A DNA stretch of 64,000 nucleotides from Hydractinia symbiolongicarpus (GCF_029227915.1 NC_079879.1:8308001-8372000), one strand, 5' to 3'; counted from the first letter of the stretch, positions 44,101 through 54,094 are shown. Numbers and translations are program-made. Notes: generated from the letters alone by a model not told the origin.

Positions 44101-46794
44101 ACAATTATAATTTGTTTGGTTGAGCATACGCTATGTCAATACCTTAGTGCAGCTAAAAAAACATGGGCTGACTGCATGTCAACGTCGTGGATAATGCTGA
44201 ACATTCTTATCTCAGTAACAAAGAGCAAAATTTTCATAGCTTTATTAGGGAACAACAAATGTTGACTAATTATTGACGAACAATTCTTCATAGCCAATGT
44301 ACTGAGGCTGTATGTCGGCTCTATCGCGGACCGTAAAAACATAGGATTCATCACAAAAGATCATTTTGTGTTTTGCTATTTTAGCTATTTTTGCTATTTT
44401 TCTTGTGCAGTTTGTTACAAAAAAAAGTTTAAAAATGACAGTAGCGTACGTGCCACAAACGTTTTATTCAACAACGTCTTTTTTTGGAACAAATCCGTCG
44501 ACCAAAACTCGTTTAATTTCTTTTAAACTTTCTATAACAAATTTGTTTCCTTTACAGTAACTTTAAACAAGTTTTGCTCCATGGACTCGGATAATTTTTT
44601 TGAATCTTTTTCTTTTTTAGGTTCGTTTTCTTTTATTGACTAGTGTAGCTAGGAAACTATTTTCGTTTCTTTTTTTCTAATTCAATTTTCTTTTCTCGAA
44701 TCAGAGTAGAAAAACTCCTGTTAATCTCGTGGATAACTCCTGGGTAATAAGTGGCTACGCTAAAACGTCAACATACTATTTTTATAGGTAGTCAGCATCT
44801 TTAATTTATTTATTACTTATGGCGACACATTTCTTCCGACGCCCACTTCATATGATGAACTCTACTACGAAGTAATTCGTGTCCATCAAATATTCGACAA
44901 CTTGTATTCCTTAGGTAAATAATCTAACTCTATTTTACTTTATATTTTCCTGGCTTCGTTTTTAGTAGGATGTTTTATTTTGTCTATTAATTTATGTGTC
45001 AACTGAAGATGGTAATACTTTTTACCGTGAAGTTCTATTTTGATGTGTGTAAGGCCTTCCAACTGGTTTATTTTCTAAAATAGCCAAAAGATTACAATGA
45101 ATATATGTGCAATTAGCCTTGTGGTAGAGCGTTTGCTTCCAGTGCGGGAGGTCTTGGGTTCAAACCCCAGCCGAGTCATGACAAAAACTATAAAAGTGTG
45201 AATCTATCCTTCCTGCTTAGCGCTCGGTATAAGAATAGGATTGATATCTTAGACGGTTGTCTTGTTAAGCGCTGTTGTGCTTGCACGCCCTCCGTAGCTC
45301 AAATTGGAGCTTTAAATGCGTTAGGACCCCCTTCAGAGGATCCTCGTTGATAGCAGTACCAATATAAACTGAAGAGGCTATCCTGGGTAAATAATTTCAA
45401 TAATAATAATAATTGGTGAAAAACTGAGTGATATGATGTCAAATAAGTAAGAAATTTATTGGCAAAGATATCAAAGGAGTTAAAAGAACTTTCTTTTTTT
45501 GCAAAAGTGCTAGTTATTCTTCAAACAAACCCGGATAACAAAAGTCGCTTTTTCTTTGATTATTACTGCTTTTTTAACGTTTTTTTTTTTTTTGTTATAT
45601 TTTAGCCTTACGCTATATATCCAGCGATAATGAGTTGAAAACATCAGCAAACAAATTAAGTAGCTCGTTGGTTAATGTCAGGTAGGTTCGTGATCACGTA
45701 CGCTTCTATAGTATGACATCTCGCCTTACCAGATGGTAACAATGGAACAACAGTCATTGCAAAATATTATTTATTTCAATTTTAGTTTGATAGATTCTGG
45801 CTAGATAGATAGATAGATGGGCGGTATCTAGTGATCTTAGTATCCACTGACTTTTACGTTTATCTATGCTTGATTGTTTCTAGAGCTATAATTCACCACT
45901 TCGCACCAAAAATCGACACTTACACTCAAAAACATAACAAATCATCTCTAACAGAAGACGAGGTATGTGTATGTGTTTTTGTAGCGGTTTGTGATAAATT
46001 ATTTCTTATGATCTGCAGAACACTAGCGTATCCTTTGTGGTGCACATCCGTCCAACAGTTAATGAAGAGTTTGGCCAAATGCACTTTGATAGACAGTTCA
46101 AGATGATTTATTGTTTTGGTTTTTTAGGTCTTAGAAGTCATTCGAGGAAATTACGAAACTCTGACCTTAAAGTTAATGGAAGGTTTGGATTCTTATTCAA
46201 AATACTCGGAACAGCCGAACGAGACTTCTTTTTTTACTCAACTGGTATGTAAAATTAAAGTTAGAGTTGTTATCTCTGCATTGTCTGGACAATAGCTTTT
46301 GATTTGTTAGATACAAGTATTCACTTGATTTTAAGCCTATTTTTTCCTGAAGTATAAATACCTTAAAATTAAAAGAACCAGTGAGGATTCTTAGGGGAAG
46401 TTACAATAATATTGGCAAGAAGAGAACTAACTTTTATGAATTTCTGTCAATATGAATAAGCATTGCGCATAGTGGATTTAATAATGGCTGCCGAGCTGAA
46501 AAATGTACGGCATAGTTGATACATAATTTAATTCCCTATACTTACTAAAGGCAAGTTATCATTGAAGCAGCTCCGTGGGGGGTTTTATGGTGCAGTATTA
46601 AAGGCGGTCAAACTCGGCAAACAACCAATCAAATTTGAGAATTCTTTTAACAAGCGTGTTCGTTTGAATGAAAATTTCTGATAGCATTTAATATTCTTTA
46701 GATTCGTGGAATAACAAACCGTGTTCGGCGCAACATTCACGTCACCAACCTTCAACAGCTTAGCGTGCTACAAGAATTTTCAACCATCACGTGA
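35110..46794 (+). CDS. ARMH3: Armadillo-like helical domain protein 3, 26 exons
   Basis: A 26-exon model with GT..AG borders gives 675 residues (human about 689). Exon starts: 35110, 36203, 36455, 36933, 37471, 37724, 37964, 38565, 38794, 39062, 39361, 39488, 40015, 40197, 40845, 41389, 41672, 42468, 43417, 43674, 43899, 44788, 45606, 45884, 46128, 46702; the last exon ends at the stop, 46794. The phase is kept at every junction. Conserved stretches include [66 protein letters not shown] and the C-terminal [15 protein letters not shown]3 (C10orf76) is a Golgi-associated armadillo protein; in mammals it acts with GBF1 and PI4KB, and enteroviruses depend on it. A Golgi role here is by orthology. 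Start [14 protein letters not shown] is the only ATG in the first exon. Confidence 0.95.
38090..38196. repeat. 28-bp tandem repeat in an ARMH3 intron
   Basis: About four copies of TTGAAATCAAGTTATGAAGT with TCTTACAACC between 38090 and 38196, inside the intron after exon 7. Confidence 0.8.
39625..39810 (+). mobile_element. SINE-like tail in an ARMH3 intron
   Basis: The stretch ends GGAATCCCCAGGGACGTTAA, ACTTCCCGTTACTTACTTAC. An AGGGACGTTAAAC element followed by a short tandem CTTA tail is a common 3' end of LINE-mobilised SINEs in invertebrates. The 5' head is not clear, so it is probably truncated or diverged. Confidence 0.45.
40299..40440. repeat. Dispersed repeat, copy in an ARMH3 intron
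   Basis: The segment with GTCAATAACTATTCCCGTCA and AAATCAAAACAAATATGGCTG is similar to 51462-51600 (GTCAATAATGTTTTATGTCCCG, AAATCAAAACGAATATTGC). Both are followed by a version of CGTAGATGG(T/C)(A/T)CC. Same orientation, diverged, unknown family. Confidence 0.5.
43118..43174. repeat. 16-bp CpG-rich tandem repeat
   Basis: Three and a half copies of GCGCGAAACTAACGCC in the intron before ARMH3 exon 19. It is strikingly CpG-rich within AT-rich surroundings. Confidence 0.85.
45105..45412 (+). mobile_element. tRNA-derived SINE in an ARMH3 intron
   Basis: The head has a type-2 RNA polymerase III promoter: an A-box-like TTGTGGTAGAGCG and a perfect B box GGTTCAAACCC, with CCAG/CCGAGTC after it. A tRNA-unrelated body of about 230 bp follows and the element ends in an AATAATAATAATAATT tail. 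The head cannot fold as a complete tRNA, so this is a SINE, not a tRNA gene. It lies in the intron between ARMH3 exons 22 and 23, in the sense direction. Confidence 0.75.
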
Positions 46795-47725
46795 TACCAT
46801 CACATCATCAAATACAAGCATGAGAATCATCATTGGTGTTGCATGACTTTCTCTGTTTTTCACTCACCAGAAAACCCGTTGTTTTATAATCGTGACTATT
46901 AATTGTTGAACAAATGGTAGAAAGAAGGTGATATAGACTGGACAGTTGAACAAGTCTTATTTGTATGGATGAGTGCGTGTGAGTTTGAAAGACAGTATCA
47001 GCACTCACCTCGATTTTTCTTCTAATCATTTTTCTGCGTTCACTTCAAACTATATTTTAGTACTTAACAATAATTTTTTTATTTTTTTAAAAAAAAAACG
47101 TTAAAGGCACTGGAGATGCATTATCATCTTTTTGTTTAATTTTTAAGGTCTCAAATTTCGAAGTTTGATCGATTACTTTTGTTATATTAATTGCGTTTAA
47201 AGTTATTTTGGTAAACAAGGTAATGAATTCTATACTTCTACGCTAAAACACATGCTGGGATTGTAATATATGGGGATTTATTGTCTAAATGAAATATATA
47301 TATAAAACAGAGAGTTGTTTTTCCACATGTAATGTTAAATATCATCAGATTTGCAAAATCGCCTTTCAAAGTGAAATCCGCGACGAAATTCGATAAAAAC
47401 GAAAGCTCTGACAATGTTTACGGAATGAAAAAAAAAGTTTTATGAAGAAAAAACGCAGCAGCTGCAAAAATTTTAAAATGATTTTTTCTCTTGGGATCTT
47501 TTACATTTTCTTAGTTTCTCAGGATATAAAAAACAACCTGCGCAGCACTCAACATCAAATAGTGTCACCTTGATATAACCAGCAGCCGGTACGCTTGTTT
47601 GGCGTAAAACTGTTCGTTTGCGCAACTAATCACACGAAATAAAAGTTATAAGTTAAGGTTTTGACCCTAAAAACTCATTTAGTAGAATCAATCGCTCAAG
47701 CCGCATCTCACTTTCGACCCTCTGA
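46795..47725. other. Intergenic region downstream of ARMH3
   Basis: AT-rich; should include the ARMH3 3' UTR. A 73-codon minus-strand frame near 46.8-47.0 kb has no recognisable domain. Nothing else is supported. Confidence 0.4.
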
Positions 47726-47729
47726 CCTA

Positions 47730-48131
47730 CTAACAGAATTCGTATCCATCAGATCTGATTATCGAAAGAGTAAGTTCACATTCAAAAAAGAACAAGGCAA
47801 GAAAACTTTGCCGATGTTTTCTTAAGCTCGTCCAATCACTTTGCCGATGTTTTCTTGAGCTCGTCCAATCACTTTGCCGATGTTTTCTTGAGCTCGTCCA
47901 ATCACTTACCGATGTTTTCTTGAGCTCGTCAACCAATGCAATTGCCGAGGATAACCAAAACGGTGTATCTTTCCTTTTAAGCATGACAACTTCATCGCCA
48001 TCTTTATGACTGACAACAGCCTCCCTCATGTACATTGGGAAAATAACCAATTTATCCTTCAGGCACCGGAACCTCCCCCTATCGCAAGTCTTAACGTATC
48101 GTTGACTAAAACCACTTAAAAAATTTCCCAT
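47730..48131 (-). CDS. Hypothetical protein with 11-residue tandem repeat
   Basis: Minus-strand ORF starting at the ATG at 48131 (MGNFLSGFSQRYVKTC) and ending at 47730, 133 residues. The first 75 residues are compact and charged (DEVVMLKRKDTPFWLSS). The rest contains three copies of SDWTSSRKHRQ, encoded by a 33-bp DNA repeat at about 47815-47912. MGNF at the N terminus would suit myristoylation. No family was recognised. It sits at the edge of a broken segment that may derive from a large mobile element or endogenised DNA virus, so it may be a relic. Confidence 0.35.
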   Translation of the reverse strand: MGNFLSGFSQRYVKTCDRGRFRCLKDKLVIFPMYMREAVVSHKDGDEVVMLKRKDTPFWLSSAIALVDELKKTSVSDWTSSRKHRQSDWTSSRKHRQSDWTSLRKHRQSFLALFFFECELTLSIIRSDGYEFC

Positions 48132-48369
48132 TGTACTGACAGTTTTACAGGGAAAAAGACACAAATATCTGCTAACGCCTATACACCAGCTTAGACATGT
48201 TCCGCTGGGAAAGAACGTTTGACTACATTGAACATTCCTAGTGCATGTTTATTAAAAACCCGTCACCGTCTTCGCACCGTTAACAGCAACGACCTTTCTA
48301 TACTCAATGGATTGATTATTTCGCACATTACTTCCAAGACAACTGAAATTGTATGTATTTGTTAACAAG

Positions 48370-48588
48370 TCATGTGCTTTTATCTGTCGCAAACTGCACC
48401 TCGAAATTTTTTAGCATTATAGAACCCAACTTCCGAAGCAAACACTGCCAGATCTCTAATTTAAATTCACCCCCAAGACTGACAGCCTCCTGTCGTTGAC
48501 CAGTCCGATCCCTTACCGGCCACTGCTGATAACAGAGCCGATCTCTATCATGGATAAAGAACCACTTATGAGCCAGCTCATTCAACAC
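48370..48588 (-). CDS. Hypothetical short ORF in the broken segment
   Basis: A 72-codon minus-strand frame (MLNELAHKWFFIHDRDRLCY at its start) with unusually balanced codon content for this AT-rich area. No domain was recognised. It may be a coding relic of the same segment as its neighbours. Confidence 0.25.
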   Translation of the reverse strand: MLNELAHKWFFIHDRDRLCYQQWPVRDRTGQRQEAVSLGGEFKLEIWQCLLRKLGSIMLKNFEVQFATDKST

Positions 48589-48634
48589 ATGTAAGCATCA
48601 ACCACAACAGACAATGGCTGCAGAAGCAGTGCAT

Positions 48635-48665
48635 GCCAACCTGTTTGAACACCAAACAGGTTGGC
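48635..48665. repeat. Perfect 13-bp hairpin
   Basis: GCCAACCTGTTTG, loop AACAC, CAAACAGGTTGGC. It lies between the minus-strand relics (47.7-48.6 kb) and the plus-strand relics (48.66-49.7 kb), where converging or diverging units of the broken segment meet. Confidence 0.9.
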
Positions 48666-49049
48666 AGATTCCCGTTCAATACCATTAAAATACGCAGTCA
48701 AGGGCAAGCTTGACGCTGACTTGGCATTTGGCATAATCGAACTGGTTCAAAGCAACGACCACCCCAATGACAAGATGTTCCCGAATGGTAACTGTTTCAA
48801 AAAAGGATGGATCAATGAGAAGGACATGAAACTCATCACACAGAATCACCGTCTAACATTGTAATCCCGAAAAAGAAAAATACCATTCTTGATGCGTGGA
48901 ACAGATATCATAGTGCATCGGAGGTCAGAGACACCACTACGTTCATTACTGAAAGCGGATGTTACAGATACCTCAGCGCTCTCACACACGACGGATGCAT
49001 CAAAAGATTCGACGATATCACGAAAGAAGTCCTACGTGTTTACGTGTAG
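48661..49049 (+). pseudogene. Broken ORF with a possible BRO-N-like motif
   Basis: Two overlapping frames: 48661-48864 (ending KDMKLITQNHRLTL-stop) and, one frameshift later, 48858-49049. The second has TTFITESGCYRYLSAL and then RFDDITKEVL, which resembles the F-I-x-E-S-G-x-Y-x-L and WV-x-x-EVL blocks of BRO-N domains found in phages, large DNA viruses and some transposons. The similarity rests on these short blocks only. The reading frame is broken and it is very unlikely to be expressed as a full protein. Confidence 0.3.
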
Positions 49050-49429
49050 AGGACTCTCTTTTGTGGGATGACGATATTGGTATGCCTTACAATAACAATT
49101 GGTATGCCTTACATAACAGCGTAGTTATCATCCTGAAAACGTTTTTTTCTCTTAGAATGAAGTAGAATTTGTAGATTCGATGTGACACTTTGCGGATATA
49201 TGCCTACTACACTGAGGGCTAACGAGGAATTCCCTAACACAACCAATTTAACCGGAATCAGGTTGTGGTCTTGCAAATCAAGTTGCGTATGAATTCGCTT
49301 ACGCACCAATCATGACCCCATTTCGCAAACTATTTAAACAAAAACTCGAAATATGTTGGGACGATACACTTGTTGACCGCCTATTCGGGACGAAAAAACA
49401 GTAGATCCTACGTAAAATAAAAGACGGGA

Positions 49430-49720
49430 TGAGAACTTTCTAGATTGATCGGCAAGCGCGCCTCGCAACTAACTGATGTGACTGAAGCAAAACTGATCTC
49501 AGATTTACACTCACACAAAAACATTGCTCGTGCCCAATCGTTGACCAGCTCTATGGACTAAGACATAAAAAAATTGTATGCGCTTGCATCCTTATTCACT
49601 ACTGATAGGGCTACCGACTAGCAGTTTAACTCTGCTGACCAACACGATGTATATTCAGAAGGCCGCATCAGTAGTCTAGCTCGGGGGTTGAGTGTAACTG
49701 TCAATCTATTGTCATGATAA
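49430..49720 (+). pseudogene. Decayed coding stretch with in-frame stops
   Basis: A single frame reads as protein-like sequence (LISDLHSHKNIARAQSLTSS, then LYALASLFTTDRATD, then EGRISSLARGLSV) interrupted by two stop codons. It looks like the tail of a decayed gene of the same segment as 47.7-49.0 kb. No family assigned. Confidence 0.35.
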
Positions 49721-49929
49721 CCAATAAAGTAAACTATATGACATTTTAGAACATGGTACAATTCAAGAGTAAGTTCAGTTGGGCTGAACCATTATAGTCT
49801 CCTTAAGGTATATATATTTTAAAGACAGTTCTGAATTTGGAACGAAAACGGTCAAAGAAAATCAAGTTAAGTCTAAAATGGTGCGGATATATTTAGGTAT
49901 GTTTGCATGGTATTCCTAGCAAGTTAAAA

Positions 49930-50979
49930 TCAAATATTTTCCAATGTAAAGACTTTATTTTCCAAACCAGACGGTTGATCTTTGTATAGAATTTCGGGAT
50001 AAGTGTTGTCTTTGTCATATTTTGGTACCGCGATTGGTGTAGCAGAGGGACCGTCGTGAACCAAAACATCCGAACTCGTTCTTGTTCTACAATAACAGAA
50101 TACCTGACACACCGTATTTATTTCTTCTCGCAATTCTTTCAGTTTTCGAAAATAAACAATCGGATTCGCAAGTGCATCCACTGAAGCGATAGCTAAACAA
50201 GCAATGTAGATTTGATGTTCCATGTATTCCTCAACCTCTTCCTTCACTGCACGGTGGGCAAATACAACTAAAATTAAGCCGCATATCATTAATGGTACCG
50301 TCGTTGTTAGAAACCATATTAATATCATTCGCACAAAGTTGGTTGCCTCCTTGTATGTTGGATTCTCATATCGTTGTTTTGCTCGTTTAATAGTTAAAAG
50401 CACTATAGCGTAACACACAACAATGCCAATAATCGAGACTAACATATAACATAGCGTTAATATCCCTAAAATCGCGCCAGTTTCTATTGATGATAGACCG
50501 ACAGTCAATATTGCAAACAGAGTTAGCAACCATACTACAACTATGTTTAACACGTGAGTATATTTATAAAAAGTTCTTTCAATCTTTGTTTTTGACTTGC
50601 ATGTTTTTATATAAGTTTGTAAGCTGATAAAAAATATGCTGAGTAATCGAGTCGAAAGAAAATACGTAAATGTTATAACTCGCCACGAGCGAATACTGCA
50701 TTGGCGAGCTATATCGATACTACTTAACTCGACGACAAAAAGCGGAATAAACGTAAACCCATAGAACAAATCTGTCAACATCAGCGATGTTAAAAATGTG
50801 TTTTGTCGTTTGTGAAAACTTTGATTTTGTATGACTGTCAACAGAACAGCAGTGTTTCCAACAATGATCAGAACACCAAGAATAGCAAAAATGATTAAAA
50901 AGGTGATTCTGTATTCTGAAGATAGATCTTGATAATGTCCAGCTAAATCGCAAAATTTTGTTAGGTTGAATACCGCCAT
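49930..50979 (-). CDS. Orphan class A (rhodopsin-like) GPCR, single exon
   Basis: 349 residues from ATG 50979 (context AATAATGGCG). Seven hydrophobic helices are evident. Landmarks: Asn42 in IIVGNTAVLL (TM1), Asp70 in LTSLMLTDLF (TM2), Trp150 (TM4), Pro229 in IWFLTTTVP (TM6) and the NPIVY motif at 272-276 (TM7). The DRY motif at the end of TM3 is replaced by QTY (121-123), and the second extracellular loop has no obvious cysteine to pair with Cys94. A Cys-rich patch (CQVFCYC, 291-297) after helix 8 may be palmitoylated. Ligand unknown. Single-exon receptors of this kind are expanded in cnidarians. Confidence 0.9.
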   Translation of the reverse strand: MAVFNLTKFCDLAGHYQDLSSEYRITFLIIFAILGVLIIVGNTAVLLTVIQNQSFHKRQNTFLTSLMLTDLFYGFTFIPLFVVELSSIDIARQCSIRSWRVITFTYFLSTRLLSIFFISLQTYIKTCKSKTKIERTFYKYTHVLNIVVVWLLTLFAILTVGLSSIETGAILGILTLCYMLVSIIGIVVCYAIVLLTIKRAKQRYENPTYKEATNFVRMILIWFLTTTVPLMICGLILVVFAHRAVKEEVEEYMEHQIYIACLAIASVDALANPIVYFRKLKELREEINTVCQVFCYCRTRTSSDVLVHDGPSATPIAVPKYDKDNTYPEILYKDQPSGLENKVFTLENI

Positions 50980-51461
50980 ATTATTTTTTCATGATTCCTT
51001 TTTTCTTCGAGTTAAAAGTTAGAACTTATTGACTGGTGCTCCTCCTTTTGATTCTAATTTTGTTTTTCTCATTTTTTCTCTTCTGGCCTTTATCATTTAA
51101 GGTTAATAACATTTGTAAAAGTCATATAATTGTTATTTTATCTATATTATTATCTCAACACCCAGGCTATTTGTTAACTTAGAACACGTGCAAAGCGTAA
51201 TTGCATGACACTTCTCCGTATAATACCTGATAAAACACATTCGCATGCGCTATTGCATCTACGAAGAAGAGCAACTGACGATTCGGTTCATTATTAATTT
51301 AATAATATTTTCAAGTAGTTGTTATGACGAGAAAGTAAACGGTATTAATATCTTTTTAAAAGTAGAGAATTGAGAAAATTGAAGTTATTACTTTATATTC
51401 ATGCCTTCGCAGAGAGTATTGCAAGTTGTGTAGAAGTAGAACGTATATTTAAATAAAAGAG

Positions 51462-51660
51462 TGTTTACGAAATAAGAACGGAGAAACGGCGCAGTTGTCA
51501 ATAATGTTTTATGTCCCGTCATTTAAAAAACGCGCCAAAAATTGATTACGGATAATAAACGAATGAAACGACGTTAAAAAAAATCAAAACGAATATTGCT
51601 ATTTTCAAAAAAAATATGATGATATTTTCTTCTTCGTAGATGGCTCCATCCTGTTTTTGT
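51462..51660. repeat. Dispersed repeat, second copy
   Basis: Similar to 40299-40440 and its continuation to about 40700 in an ARMH3 intron, same orientation. Shared blocks include GTTTACGAAA(C/T)AA and AAATCAAAAC(A/G)AATAT. Confidence 0.5.
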
Positions 51661-52056
51661 AAAGAACTAGTTTATCATATTGTAGCAGAGCTACTTTGCA
51701 CATTAGTTGACATATTGCCTAAAAGCAAAGTTTTAATACACATTTCCCCAAATAGTTTTCTTTGTGGTACCGCTGCTATTTCTTAGCAAGCAAACAGCCT
51801 GTCAAAACAGATTGTCTACTTTTGTGCCAATTGACCTCTGCTTGAAACCGAGGCTTATTAGTACAAATCGAAAATTACAGTTCAGAAGTTCCGTTCTTGT
51901 TAATTTAAGCAAAACATAAAATTTAGCTAAATGGCCGCTTAGCTAGCTGACTGCTTTTTTTTTTCATTTTGACTAGACAATCACGAGATACCTATAAAAT
52001 GAAAGTTGGAAAACAAGAAAACATCAATGTACTAGCTAGATCTGAATAACACAAAA

Positions 52057-52059
<3 letters not shown>

Positions 52060-52092
<33 letters not shown>
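52060..52092. repeat. AT dinucleotide microsatellite
   Basis: About 16 uninterrupted TA/AT repeats. Confidence 0.95.
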
Positions 52093-52096
<4 letters not shown>

Positions 52097-52387
52097 CTTG
52101 ATCATTTCATGATCATTCGAATACGTTTTGAGGCTGTTTTGAATAAGGAAGCAAGGAAATCATTATAAAATCGCAAGATTTGTTCTGCTGTATCAAGGAG
52201 GATAGAAATAGTTTATTTATCCTAATATGCTGCGTACAAAGCTTAACAGACATCTCCGTTCCTAAGAAATTTATTTATATGATGGGCAACCTCCTTTCTA
52301 AGACTTCATCAGTACTACACGGTTATTCGACAGTAAGCATAGCGTTGTTGAGAAACAAAAAGCCCTGGAAACAAGGTTGTAGCGGGA

Positions 52388-52438
52388 CGGATCTTTATAA
52401 ATATAAAGGTCCGTTCTTACGATATAAATCGTAAGAAC
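52388..52438. repeat. Two back-to-back hairpins
   Basis: The first is CGGATCTTTATA / TATAAAGGTCCG (one mismatch, two-base loop). It shares its last base with the second, a perfect 11-bp stem GTTCTTACGAT / ATCGTAAGAAC with loop ATAA. Just upstream, CCCTGGAAACAAGGTTG is a motif repeated elsewhere in the window (about 6343 and 60311). Confidence 0.85.
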
Positions 52439-52518
52439 TGTTTAAATATTAAAAATATTAAAATCTTGTCATTAATCTAAAAAAATAAAACCCCAGCATA
52501 TGTCTGTATTAAAAACCT

Positions 52519-52570
52519 ATTCTCGACGCCAGAGCTTTTTGAGATAAATAAGAGCTCTGGGGACGAGAAT
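52519..52570. mobile_element. 52-bp foldback MITE
   Basis: ATTCTCGACGCCAGAGCT at the left pairs with AGCTCTGGGGACGAGAAT at the right with two mismatches; the loop is about 16 bases. It looks like a minimal MITE or solo inverted repeat. Confidence 0.6.
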
Positions 52571-53316
52571 GGTAAAATCACTCTCAAAAGCAGATTTTTT
52601 TATCAGAAAACACTTTCCTTTATGTCAAATCTTGTAAGGCCTATTTATATATATAAATACGCAGTTGATATTAATTTATGTTTAATTCGAATAATACTAG
52701 TAAGCTGAGGGAAACATCACGAATAAAAATCGAAAGTAAAATAGATTAAAAAAATAAAAATAATAAATAGATAAAAATAGTAGCATCATGAAATATTAAC
52801 TAGTTTCACAGCGAATCAACCTTGCTCATATGGAATGGGTTGTGCGTGTTTGTCTATATGAACTGCCTACTTTGCGAATTTTATTAATACTTCAACCGTA
52901 AATTTGATTCACTCAACCATATTGTCATTAACGTCTCTCTTATTATAAAGACTCTAATCGTTAACCGTGAAAAAATTGACTGGTCATGGTTTGCCGTACA
53001 AATTTTGCGTATTACTTTTGCGTACAACCTTGCGAGTCTGTTAACATGAAGTAATGAAATAAACTGGTACGGGGGTTATTACTATGATTATAGGTGCGAT
53101 TTTAATAGTGTTTTCAATTACAATATCCTCGGTTTTTAAAGAAGAAACTTTAGATATATTGGCTAACAGACAGATAGTCATATATCATAGATTTAAATAT
53201 GAGCACGTTCTTTCCAGATGAATTTAGTCGGCAAAAAAAGCTGTTGGTAAAAAAATTTTGCTCTGAAAGTTCGTTTCCAGTCTCATCGGTAGAAATATAG
53301 GTCACCTGCTAAATAG

Positions 53317-53338
53317 TTCGTCAGTTTTTACTGACGAA
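53317..53338. repeat. Perfect 9-bp hairpin followed by T run
   Basis: TTCGTCAGT, loop TTTT, ACTGACGAA, then seven T. It resembles a bacterial terminator in shape but lies in animal intergenic DNA; more likely a remnant of an inverted-repeat element. Confidence 0.7.
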
Positions 53339-53674
53339 TTTTTTTGTCAGGCTATCTAAGAATATAAATTTTTTTTCTTTAGTTAGATTGGTTTCGTTTT
53401 TTAGTACACGCTGATTTATCTATATTGATTAATCTCTTATATAACTGGGACTAGTGTTTCCATGTTTAATTGCAACTCAATTTGACTCTGCCGTCTCTTC
53501 TGATCAAATCTATAGTCGAATAGATATGTAAGGGATATAATACAAAATAGTGCTCTATAAAAATATCAATTCATCAATAGAATTAATCGTTGGTGAAAAT
53601 TAATCGTCTGTAAAAACTCATAAGAAATTTAATGTAAGATTCAAATTTCAAGAACTGAGGTTTTAGTAAATCAA

Positions 53675-54090
53675 GAGTTACGAGTTGCCCGTCACATCTT
53701 ACGAGTTGCTACCGAATTCAAGAGTTACGAGTTGCCCGTCATGTGTTACGAGTTGCTACCTAATTCAAGAGTTACGAGTTTCCCGTCATGTGTTACGAGT
53801 TGCTACCTAATTCAAGAGTTACGAGTTGCTCGTTACATCTTACGAGTTGCTACCGAATTCAAGAGTTACGAGTTGCCCGTCACATCTTACGAGTTGCTAC
53901 CGAATTCAAGAGTTACGAGTTGCCCGTCACATCTTACGAGTTTCTACCGAATTCAAGAGTTACGAGTTGCCCGTCACATCTTACGAGTTGCTACCAAATT
54001 CAAGAGTTACGAGTTGCCCGTCATGTGTTACGAGTTGTTACCTAATTCAAGAGTTACGAGTTGCTCGTTACGTGTTACGAGTTGCGAGTT
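53675..54090. repeat. 47-bp tandem array
   Basis: About nine copies of a unit built from GAGTTACGAGTTGCCCGTCA and CATCTTACGAGTTGCTACCG plus AATTCAA, with variants (CATGTGTT, CTCGTTAC). TTACGAGTTG occurs twice in each unit, so the 47-mer itself derives from a shorter duplication. The unit has no stop codon in any forward frame, hence three overlapping open frames of 85-120 codons that should not be read as genes. Confidence 0.95.
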
Positions 54091-54094
54091 GTAA

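Larger units (their letters stand above)
50980..53670. other. Long non-coding stretch with hairpins and repeats
   Basis: Upstream of the GPCR. It holds the dispersed repeat at 51462-51660, an AT microsatellite, two adjacent hairpins near 52.4 kb, a 52-bp foldback at 52.5 kb and a hairpin at 53.3 kb, listed separately. A frame of 84 codons at 52180-52434 overlaps the hairpins and has no domain. No gene is supported. Confidence 0.45.

Noticed and set aside
45105-45180. Functional tRNA gene
   Set aside because: A and B boxes are present but no cloverleaf closes, and a SINE body and tail follow.
52180-52434. 84-codon frame as a gene
   Set aside because: Overlaps two hairpins and a recurrent CCCTGGAAACAAGG motif; no domain or splice support.
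53317-53345. Rho-independent terminator
   Set aside because: The shape fits, but there is no bacterial gene context; the DNA is animal intergenic.
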